Below are positions 58,071-64,000 of a DNA stretch of 64,000 nt, one piece after another. This stretch comes from Streptomyces sp. CB02009 (GTDB taxonomy: Bacteria; Actinomycetota; Actinomycetes; Streptomycetales; Streptomycetaceae), in contig NZ_LIVV01000005.1 of assembly GCF_001905825.1 (NCBI RefSeq), positions 594,530-658,529 on the forward strand, read 5' to 3'. The notes under the pieces were generated by a model, which was given only the letters and a program-made list of their open reading frames with translations, did not search any database and had not been told where the DNA came from. Position 1 is the stretch's first letter. Each line of letters opens with the position of its first letter. The translations under genes were made by a program, and so were the position numbers.

Positions 58071-58103
58071 CTATACGCACGGTGTATACACGGAGTGTAT
58101 AGA
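58071..58103. promoter_or_regulatory. GTGTATACAC palindrome with flanking TATAC/GTATA half sites
   Basis: Perfect palindrome GTGTATACAC at 58082-58091, with CTATAC to its left (about 58070) and TGTATAG to its right (about 58096). It overlaps the presumed promoter of the small membrane protein and resembles operators of GntR-type regulators, but no regulator gene is adjacent. Confidence 0.5.
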
Positions 58104-58138
58104 CCCCCTGGCGCCGCCTCTCCACGCCTCCGGCGCCG

Positions 58139-58321
58139 CTACCCGGCCACCCGCCGAGGCCGCGCCACCAGCTCACCCCCGCAGTTGGGGCAGACGTCGC
58201 TCATCGCGTCGGCGCACGGCACGCAGAAGCTGCACTCGTACGAACAGATCCGCGCGGGCCCGTCCGCCACCAGCACCGCCGTCTCGCACCGCTCGCAGCG
58301 CTCGCGCATCTCCAGGGCCAT
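58139..58321 (-). CDS. DUF1272 zinc-ribbon-like protein
   Basis: 60 residues from ATG 58321 with GGGAGG upstream. Three Cys pairs (ERCERCE, YECSFCVPCA, CPNCGG) form a small zinc-binding fold of the DUF1272 family. Function unknown; the protein is too small to be an enzyme and may be a regulator or scaffold. Confidence 0.85.
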   Translation of the reverse strand: MALEMRERCERCETAVLVADGPARICSYECSFCVPCADAMSDVCPNCGGELVARPRRVAG

Positions 58322-58486
58322 GACGCCCTCCCTTCTCCGTACCTCGGTCGACAGCTCCATCGTCCGAGGCCCCCGACATCCCCGAAACAGCCCGAAGGTC
58401 AACGGTCGACAGGATCGGGCCACGGGGCATGGCCACGGGGCCGGGCCGCAAGGCGGGCCGCACGAACCGCCAAGCAGCCGCCGCCC

Positions 58487-58864
58487 TCAGTGGCGGACCA
58501 GGCAGAACGGATGCCCCGCCGGGTCCGCGTACACCCGCCAGCTCCGGCTGCCCCCGCCCGCGTCCAGGAGCCTCGCACCCAGCGCGACGACCTGCTCCCC
58601 CGCCGCGTCCAAGTCGCCCACCGCGAAGTCGAGATGGGACTGCTGGGGGCGCTCGGAGGACGGCCACGTCGGCGGGCGGTGGTCCGCGACGCCCTGGAAG
58701 CAGAGGACGAGACCGCCGGGGGTGTGCAGCGTGGACCACGCCTCTCCCAGCGCCCACCGGCCGTCCGGCCGGTCCACCTCGCCTCCCAGGACCGAGCGGT
58801 AGAACTCGGCCAGTTCGGCGGGGGCCTGGCAGTCGATGACGAGGCACTGCAGTTCAGCGATCAT
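58487..58864 (-). CDS. VOC family (glyoxalase/bleomycin-resistance-like) protein
   Basis: 125 residues with two beta-alpha-beta-beta-beta modules: LQCLVIDCQAPAELAEFYRSVLG and QSHLDFAVGDLDAAGEQVVALG, ending YADPAGHPFCLVRH. VOC proteins bind a metal and act on glyoxal, catechols or drugs. This short form is often annotated as glyoxalase-like without known substrate. Confidence 0.88.
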   Translation of the reverse strand: MIAELQCLVIDCQAPAELAEFYRSVLGGEVDRPDGRWALGEAWSTLHTPGGLVLCFQGVADHRPPTWPSSERPQQSHLDFAVGDLDAAGEQVVALGARLLDAGGGSRSWRVYADPAGHPFCLVRH

Positions 58865-59080
58865 GCGCGGATCCTAGGGCCCGCCACACCGCACGGAGCG
58901 CCCCGCACCGGCCCCCCCCACTGGCCCGCCCGGAGCGCCCGGACCTGCGAGAACCGCGCTGCGAAGAACGCCCCCGGACCTCGCTTTTGTCCAATACGAG
59001 AGGTCCCCCTCAGGAGGAGGGTGAGAACCGCCGCCGCCCCCGCCGGAGCGGCGCTCGCTGTGCAAGAAAGGGATCTCCTC

Positions 59081-59479
59081 ATGAAGAAGACCGCTGTCGG
59101 TCTGGCCCTCGTCGGCGCCGTCGCGACCTCGCTGATGACGCTCGCCCCCACCGCCTCCGCGGCCGACGGGTGCAAGCGTGACTGGCTCACCACCGGCCAG
59201 AACAGCGTGTGGACCACCGTCAACAAGTCCAGCAGCGGCTGCCACGACGTGCAGGTCGTCGAGGCCGCGGCGCCCGGTGGCGCCGGCGGTGACTCGTACC
59301 GCGCCCAGTACCGCAACGCCTCCGGTGCCTGGACGTGGGCCTCCCGCCCGTACCAGTGGATATCGAACGGCAGCTACTCCGTGAACCAGTACGTCCTGAT
59401 CTCCGACCTGACCAACGGCCGTGAGTTCGGCGTGGCGGCGTACAACTGGATCGGCGGTGCCGTGCAGGTCGCCCACTGA
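59081..59479 (+). CDS. Small secreted protein, unknown function
   Basis: 132 residues from ATG 59081 (AAAGGGA upstream). The Sec signal MKKTAVGLALVGAVATSLMT is probably cleaved after ASA. The 100-residue mature protein has two cysteines (CKRDW and SSSGCHD) that could form one disulphide and is rich in Trp, Tyr, Ser and Asn, suggesting a small beta-sandwich. I do not recognise the family. Confidence 0.85.
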   Translation: MKKTAVGLALVGAVATSLMTLAPTASAADGCKRDWLTTGQNSVWTTVNKSSSGCHDVQVVEAAAPGGAGGDSYRAQYRNASGAWTWASRPYQWISNGSYSVNQYVLISDLTNGREFGVAAYNWIGGAVQVAH

Positions 59480-59490
59480 CCCCTGCACCA

Positions 59491-59538
59491 CCCCGTCGCC
59501 GGCCCGGCGCCCCGCGAGGTGCCGGGCCGACGACGGGG
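59491..59538. terminator. Long imperfect hairpin
   Basis: CCCCGTCG...CGGCCCGGC (from 59491) pairs with GCCGGGCCG...CGACGGGG (to 59538) with two mismatches, directly after the secreted protein gene. Confidence 0.8.
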
Positions 59539-59573
59539 CTCACCACGCATCGCACCATGGAGGTACGGGCACG

Positions 59574-60494
59574 ATGTCCCGCCGCACCCCGTTCCCGCGC
59601 CCGACCGCCGGGCGGCATTCGACGCGCCTCGTCGCGTCCGGCGCCCTCACCGGTCTCGCCTTCCTCACCGGCCTCACCGGCCTCACCGCGTGCTCGGCCC
59701 CGCCCGAGCAGGCCGCCGCCGCCCCTGCACCGCCGCCGCGCCCCGCCGCCACCGCCGCCGTCGCCGTCACGTCCGCGATGCCCGCGGACGTCGTGGACAT
59801 GGTGCTCCCCACGACGGGCGAGCAGACCCGCCTCACCCAGGGCCTCGACGCCTTCGGGCGGCTGGCCGCCGACAAGGCCCTCCGCACCTGCCTGGCCGAA
59901 CACCGGACACCCGCCCCGCCGCACGAACCGCCGGCCTTCGTGCGCTTCTCCGACATCCCCGACCTGCCGTTCATCGACCGCAACGGCTTCAACGGCGTCA
60001 TCGTCCCGGGCGCGGCCGACTCCACGGGCGACCGCCCCGCCGAAGGCGCGGGACGCGGCGTCCAGGACCGCTGCATGAAGACCGCCGCGTCCGTGGAGCA
60101 GAGCCTGCGCTCCGTGTACGTCGCCGTGCAGAGCAGCTGGTTCCAGGAGGAGTCGTCGCTGCGCACCCACCCCCGGGCCCTCGCCGCGCTCAAGGGCTTC
60201 GGCCCGTGCATGGCCGACCGCAAGATCGCGGCACCGGACGAGAACGCCTTCTTCGCCCTCGTCGACCAGCGCATGCAGGCCGGCGACACCACCGGGGAAC
60301 ACACCCTGGCCCGCGCGTACTCCGCCTGCATGAAGCCGGCCGAGGACGTCCGCTCCGAGCTGCGGAAGGCACTCGGGACACGCTTCCGCGCCGACCACCG
60401 CCAGGAGATCGACGCGCTGAACACCGCGCTGCCGGCCAAGATCCGCGAGTTCGAGCGCCGCTACGACGTCCGGATCTCGTTCCCGGCGCTCTGA
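59574..60494 (+). CDS. Lipoprotein, unknown function
   Basis: 306 residues from ATG 59574 with GGAGG upstream. The signal ends in lipobox LTAC (GLTGLTACSAPPEQ). The mature part starts with an Ala/Pro-rich linker and then has four to five cysteines (RTCLAEH, DRCMKT, GPCMAD, SACMKP), probably paired in disulphides. No known domain. Confidence 0.82.
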   Translation: MSRRTPFPRPTAGRHSTRLVASGALTGLAFLTGLTGLTACSAPPEQAAAAPAPPPRPAATAAVAVTSAMPADVVDMVLPTTGEQTRLTQGLDAFGRLAADKALRTCLAEHRTPAPPHEPPAFVRFSDIPDLPFIDRNGFNGVIVPGAADSTGDRPAEGAGRGVQDRCMKTAASVEQSLRSVYVAVQSSWFQEESSLRTHPRALAALKGFGPCMADRKIAAPDENAFFALVDQRMQAGDTTGEHTLARAYSACMKPAEDVRSELRKALGTRFRADHRQEIDALNTALPAKIREFERRYDVRISFPAL

Positions 60495-60525
60495 CCGGGC
60501 GCGAGCGCCCCCGCCGGCCGTCGGC

Positions 60526-61521
60526 CTAGCCCGCCACCCCGGCCCTGTCCCGCTCCCGCGCGGCCGCCCGTACCTGCGTCCGTACCGCCCCCATGCTCGC
60601 CGCGATGACGAGGGCGATCGCGAGCGCGTCGGTCAGGGACAGCGCCTGGCTGAGGATGAGGAAACCGGCCGTCGCCGCGATGGCCGGTTCCAGGCTCATC
60701 AGAATGGCGAAGGTGGGAGCGGGCAGGCGCCGCAGGGCAAGGAGTTCGAGGGTGTACGGCAGGACGGACGACATCAGCGCGACCGCGAGGCCCAGGCCGA
60801 TCGTCGACGGTACGAGGAGTTTGTCGCCCGCCTCCGCGATGCCCAGCGGCAGGCTGAGGACGGCACCGAAGGCCATCGCGAGCGCCAGTCCGTCGGCCTG
60901 CGGGAAGCGGCGGCCCGTCCGCGCGCTGAACACGATGTACGTCGCCCACATCGCGCCCGCCGCGAGCGCGAAGGCCGCACCCAGCGGATCGAGGCGGTCG
61001 AAGCCGCCGCCGCTGAGCAGGACGACACCGCCGAGGGCGAGTCCCGCCCAGAGCAGGTTCATCAGGCGGCGGGAGGCGACCACCGAGAGGATCAGCGGGC
61101 CGAGGACCTCCAGGGTCACCGCGGCACCCAGCGGAATCCGGTCGGCCGCCTGGTAGAAGAGGATGTTCATCCCTGCCATCGCCGCACCGAAGGCGACGAT
61201 CGTGCCCCAGTCCGCCCGGCCGTAGCCGCGGACCTTCGGCCGGCAGACGATCAGCAGGACGGCGGCGGCGAGCACGAGCCGCAGGGTGACGACGCCGAGG
61301 GCACCGGCCCGGGGCATGAGGAGGACGGCGAGGGCCGAGCCGAACTGCACGGAGAGCCCGCCCGTGACGACGAGCGCGACGGGCCCGAAGCGGTGACCCG
61401 CGAGCCCCTTCGGCCCGCGGCCGCCCTGGGCGCCACCGACGGGGGCGACGGGGACGGCCGGCGACTCGGGGCCGACCGCGGTCCCCACCGGGCCCGCCTC
61501 CTTGACCGGACTGATGTCCAC
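60526..61521 (-). CDS. EamA/DMT family transporter (RhtA-like)
   Basis: 331 residues with ten hydrophobic helices and two EamA repeats; the second begins near DPLGAAFALAAGAMWATYIVFSA. A 40-residue Pro/Gly-rich cytoplasmic N-terminus precedes the first helix. RhtA-like members export threonine, homoserine or metabolites. It is divergent from a LysR gene, and the shared 147-base promoter holds dyads, so it is probably LysR-controlled. Confidence 0.9.
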   Translation of the reverse strand: MDISPVKEAGPVGTAVGPESPAVPVAPVGGAQGGRGPKGLAGHRFGPVALVVTGGLSVQFGSALAVLLMPRAGALGVVTLRLVLAAAVLLIVCRPKVRGYGRADWGTIVAFGAAMAGMNILFYQAADRIPLGAAVTLEVLGPLILSVVASRRLMNLLWAGLALGGVVLLSGGGFDRLDPLGAAFALAAGAMWATYIVFSARTGRRFPQADGLALAMAFGAVLSLPLGIAEAGDKLLVPSTIGLGLAVALMSSVLPYTLELLALRRLPAPTFAILMSLEPAIAATAGFLILSQALSLTDALAIALVIAASMGAVRTQVRAAARERDRAGVAG

Positions 61522-61537
61522 CGACTGCTCCTCAACT

Positions 61538-61567
61538 GTTCATTGCATTGAACTTCCAGTCCAGAAT
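61538..61567. promoter_or_regulatory. LysR-type binding region between EamA and LysR genes
   Basis: GTTCATTGCATTGAAC (61538-61553) is a perfect-arm dyad (GTTCA/TGAAC), and the adjoining bases continue to AATGCA near 61571, overlapping the TGCATT half. It lies 17 bases upstream of the EamA start and is far lower in GC than its surroundings. Confidence 0.6.
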
Positions 61568-61668
61568 AATGCACCACAGGTCCCCTGTCACCGGAGTTCC
61601 CCTCTCACGCTACGAGTCCCCGCGCGGCGCCGGAAATGCCGATTGCGCTGCGGTTATGCTCCGTACGC

Positions 61669-62526
61669 ATGAGCATCGAGCTACGCCACCTCCGCTGCTT
61701 CCTCGCCATCGCCGAGGAGTCCAGCCTCACCAGGGCGGCCGCCCGGCTCCACCTCACCCAACCCGCCGTGTCCCGCACGCTCGCCGCCCTGGAACAGCAC
61801 CTCGGAGCCCGGCTCGTGGACCGCTCCACCCACCACCTCGCCCTCACGGCCGAGGGCCGCGCCTTCCAGGACCGGGCCGCGGCGGCCCTCGCCGCCTTCG
61901 AGGCGGCCGTCGACCCGGCCAGGCTGCGCCACCGGCCGCTGCGCCTCGGACACGCGTGGTCGGCCTTCGGCCCGTACACCACACCCCTGCTCCGCCGCTG
62001 GCAGCGCGAACACCCCGAGACCCCGCTCGAACTCCTCCGCATCGACGACCGCACGGCCGGCCTCACCCGGGGCGAGGTCGACGCGGCGCTGCTGCGCGGG
62101 ACGGTCGACGCGCCCGGCCTGGTCACCGAGGAGCTCACGACGGAGGAACGCGTCGCGGCCGTACCGGCCGACAGCCCGCTCGCCGAGCGCCCGCGCCTCG
62201 CCCTCGACGACCTCGCGGACGGGACGGTCGTACTCAACACGGTCTCCGGCGCGACGACCCTCGCGCTCTGGCCGGCGGCGGCGCGCCCGGCGGCGACGGT
62301 CACGGTGGCGAACACCGACGACTGGCTGACGGCGATCGCGGCGGGCCGGGGCGTCGGCGTCTCGTCCGCGTCGACGGCGTCCCTGCACCCGCACCCGGGC
62401 GTCACGTACCGCCCCCTGCCGGACGCCCCACCGCTTCCGGTGGTACTGGCCTGGCGGGACGCGTTCCCGCACCCGGCGACGGGGGCGCTGGTGGCGATGG
62501 CGCGGGAGATCGTCAGCGGGGGGTGA
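61669..62526 (+). CDS. LysR family transcriptional regulator
   Basis: 285 residues from ATG 61669 (MSIELRHLRCFLAIAEESSLTRAA). The N-terminal winged helix has LHLTQPAVSRTLAALEQHLG, followed by the periplasmic-binding-like co-inducer domain. A TATGCT -10-like hexamer ends eight bases upstream of the ATG. It is divergent from the EamA exporter gene and probably its activator. Confidence 0.93.
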   Translation: MSIELRHLRCFLAIAEESSLTRAAARLHLTQPAVSRTLAALEQHLGARLVDRSTHHLALTAEGRAFQDRAAAALAAFEAAVDPARLRHRPLRLGHAWSAFGPYTTPLLRRWQREHPETPLELLRIDDRTAGLTRGEVDAALLRGTVDAPGLVTEELTTEERVAAVPADSPLAERPRLALDDLADGTVVLNTVSGATTLALWPAAARPAATVTVANTDDWLTAIAAGRGVGVSSASTASLHPHPGVTYRPLPDAPPLPVVLAWRDAFPHPATGALVAMAREIVSGG

Positions 62527-62588
62527 GGCCGGTCGTTCGGGGCGGGGTCAGAACCGGCCCGTGGGGTCGGGCGGGGTCAGAAGCGCGG

Positions 62589-62846
62589 TCAGAACCGGCC
62601 CTGCGCGGCGGCGGCGACGAAGACGGCGAAGGCGGCGGGGGTGGCGCGGAAGTGGGGGCCGTCGGGGTTCTTGGAGTCGCGGACGGCGATGTGGGGAGTC
62701 AGGTCGGCTACTTCGACGCACTCGCCGCCGTCGGAACCGCTGTGGGAGGACTTGAGCCAGGTGGCGGGGCCGAGGGGGGCGCATTCGATGCACTCGCCGC
62801 CGTTGGAACCGCTGTATGACGACTTACGCCACTCCACCGTGTCCAT
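62589..62846 (-). CDS. DUF397 protein with duplicated N-terminal half
   Basis: 85 residues. DUF397 proteins are normally about 60 residues starting WRKSSYSGSNGG. Here that segment occurs twice: WRKSSYSGSNGGECIECA (residues 6-23) and WLKSSHSGSDGGECVEVAD (30-48). The single C-terminal half PHIAVRDSKNPDGPHFRATP follows. The duplication is visible in the DNA as two 57-base copies. The gene overlaps the 3' end of the HTH gene by 23 bases, the usual HTH/DUF397 pair thought to act as a toxin/antitoxin-like or developmental switch. Confidence 0.9.
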   Translation of the reverse strand: MDTVEWRKSSYSGSNGGECIECAPLGPATWLKSSHSGSDGGECVEVADLTPHIAVRDSKNPDGPHFRATPAAFAVFVAAAAQGRF

Positions 62847-63654
62847 ATCGCTCCTCCATGACGCGCGCGATCAGCTCGGCCGAGTCTTCCACCGAGAGGG
62901 CCGTGGCCTGGAGGCGAGAGTATCCGACTGAACGTTCCCTCATTACTTCCGGATTGGCGGTCATGTGACCCATGTCGTAGCTCTCGGCGTAGAACAGATC
63001 CGGGTCCCCGTCGAAACGCAGAAGGGTGAACGACCCCATCACTGCAGCATGTTCTCCGGTCTTGAACGGCAGCACCTGGATCTGCACCCACGGCTCACTG
63101 GCGAAAGCAAGCAGATACTCCAGCTGCGCCCGCATGACTTGGCGCCCGCCGATCTCCCGTGTCAGAGCAGCCTCGTCCAGCACCACCCACACCACGGGTG
63201 GGCGGTCTCGCTCCAGGATTCGCTGTCGCTCGACCCGAGCGGCGACCATCTCGTCCAGCAGATCTGAGTGTTCTACGCCCAGCACCGCACGGGCGTACGC
63301 CGGAGTCTGGAGCAGGCCGTAGACGAGCTGACACTGGTACGTCGAGATGTACGCCGCCTTCGCCTCCATCTCGGCATACGGCTGGAACCACGTGGGCAGT
63401 TGGCTCCGCAGCACCAGGCCCACCAGGCGGGTGAAGAACCCGCCCGTCATCAGCGCCGCGTCGATCCGCTCAGAGAAGTCCCGCGTCGGGACCTTCTTCG
63501 CCGTCTCGATCTGGCCGATCAGGGACCCCGTGCAGAAGACGACGCCGCCCAACTGACTCTGCCCGAGTCCGGCGGCCTCCCGCAGGCGGCGGAGTTCGGA
63601 TCCGTAGTAGTCCAGGGGCGAGGCGGACGGATCAAGGCTGCGGATGTTGACCAC
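62824..63654 (-). CDS. XRE-family HTH regulator with DUF5753 domain (Scr1-like)
   Basis: 276 residues from GTG 63654. The N-terminal HTH is YGSELRRLREAAGLGQSQLG followed by SLIGQIETAKKVPTRDF. The DUF5753 effector domain runs from about residue 85 (WFQPYAEMEAKAAYISTYQCQLVYGLLQTPAYARAV, read in pieces). It is paired with the DUF397 gene. Streptomyces carry many such pairs, including WhiJ-type regulators of development. Palindromes at 63672 and 63722 are candidate operators. Confidence 0.92.
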   Translation of the reverse strand: MVNIRSLDPSASPLDYYGSELRRLREAAGLGQSQLGGVVFCTGSLIGQIETAKKVPTRDFSERIDAALMTGGFFTRLVGLVLRSQLPTWFQPYAEMEAKAAYISTYQCQLVYGLLQTPAYARAVLGVEHSDLLDEMVAARVERQRILERDRPPVVWVVLDEAALTREIGGRQVMRAQLEYLLAFASEPWVQIQVLPFKTGEHAAVMGSFTLLRFDGDPDLFYAESYDMGHMTANPEVMRERSVGYSRLQATALSVEDSAELIARVMEERYGHGGVA

Positions 63655-63671
63655 GAGCAGGTCACCCCCAA

Positions 63672-63731
63672 TGTCGGCTCACGCCGACAGTAACCGGGCA
63701 CCTCGTCCCGGAGGTCCGAATCGGTTAACCG
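63672..63731. promoter_or_regulatory. Palindromes upstream of the HTH gene
   Basis: TGTCGG/CCGACA (63672-63689) and the perfect palindrome CGGTTAACCG (63722-63731) lie in the promoter of the HTH/DUF397 operon, the second containing GTTAAC. These are likely autoregulatory sites. Confidence 0.5.
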
Positions 63732-63800
63732 GCCCTCTTTCGAAGGAACTTGGACCTGCAGGCGCATAAACGCAGGCCGGGCGGCAACGGCGCGACCGAC

Positions 63801-63955
63801 AAGCGGGCTTCTGGTGGGACCGCCCTCTTTCCGAGAGTCGCTCCTTCCGGCGGTGCGTCAAGGGCGCTCCTTCGTCGCGTCGCTGCGCGATGGCCTTCGG
63901 CCACCCTTGACCCACCACCTCCAGAAGCGAAAACACTCTCGGAGGGCGGTCCGGG
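63801..63955. repeat. Interlocking inverted-repeat element, possible structured RNA or mobile repeat
   Basis: Five pairs of arms within 150 bases: GCTTCTGG/CCAGAAGC (63807/63921), GGACCGCCCT with AGGGCGGTCC (63817/63943) plus CCGAGAGT/ACTCTCGG (63831/63935), GGTG-C-GTCAAGGG against CCCTTGAC-C-CACC (63852/63904), and inner hairpins TCGCG/CGCGA (63875) and TGGCC-TTC-GGCCA (63891). The first two pairs cross each other, giving a pseudoknot topology. Short frames through it do not look like a gene. Confidence 0.6.
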
Positions 63956-64000
63956 GGACCGGGTCCACGCCAGGCCTCGGGCAGTGGCCGCCGTCGGCGG

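Noticed and set aside
1..64000. tRNA, rRNA, transposase or integrase genes
   Set aside because: I looked through the intergenic regions and found no cloverleaf-like sequence, rRNA segment or transposase/integrase motif.

Overview
The window is high-GC chromosomal DNA from an actinomycete, almost certainly a Streptomyces. The evidence is GC3-biased codon use with frequent GTG starts, Streptomyces-typical families (DUF397/HTH pairs, an HATPase anti-sigma-like gene, an ECF sigma factor with a zinc-finger/MDMPI anti-sigma factor, Spo0M, secreted FG-GAP proteins, a DmdR1-type iron regulator), and a gene order from about 15 kb to 54 kb that, from memory, follows the S. coelicolor SCO4410-SCO4379 neighbourhood. 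I see no rRNA, tRNA, CRISPR array, insertion sequence or antibiotic biosynthesis cluster.

Layout. 1-6.2 kb: three MFS exporters, a GlxA-type regulator and an NAD-dependent epimerase. 6.2-15.2 kb: a catabolic block (zinc alcohol dehydrogenase, SDR, cyclase-family hydrolase, two unequal acyl-CoA dehydrogenases, an amidohydrolase and an acyl-CoA ligase) whose two divergent promoter regions share a TCTGACGG-N-CCGTCAGA operator. 15.2-24.7 kb: anti-sigma antagonist, ECF sigma and anti-sigma factor, purU, a substrate-binding lipoprotein, a Pro/Gln repeat membrane protein, a TPR-type regulator and a PrimPol-like protein. 24.8-35.8 kb: an ABC exporter, two AhpD-like genes that both carry ECF41-type promoter signatures, a TetR/imine-reductase pair with twin operators, two acetyltransferases, a second enolase, and secreted and hydrolytic enzymes.

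35.8-43.2 kb: a 700-bp gene-poor stretch with an orphan MerR-type dyad and a perfect 48-bp palindrome, then dmdR1, a SIS protein, a PAS/GAF sensor, pdxH, a citrate synthase paralogue, and an Fe/2OG-type oxygenase preceded by a tiny cysteine-containing leader peptide. 43.4-57.6 kb: two operons, (cinnamate/4-coumarate-like CoA ligase, enoyl-CoA hydratase, TetR) and (TIGR03084, AtuA, carboxyltransferase, biotin carboxylase, acyl-CoA dehydrogenase). Both promoters contain an AATCAAGCATGC operator, suggesting one split terpenoid- or leucine-like acid catabolic regulon controlled by the TetR protein at 43.4 kb. 57.6-64 kb: small membrane and zinc proteins, a VOC protein, a secreted protein and a lipoprotein, an EamA/LysR pair, and an HTH/DUF397 module beside a 150-bp element of interlocking inverted repeats.

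Three convergent or gene-end regions hold short tandem arrays in which the last codons and stop codon of a gene are one repeat unit, which is unusual.
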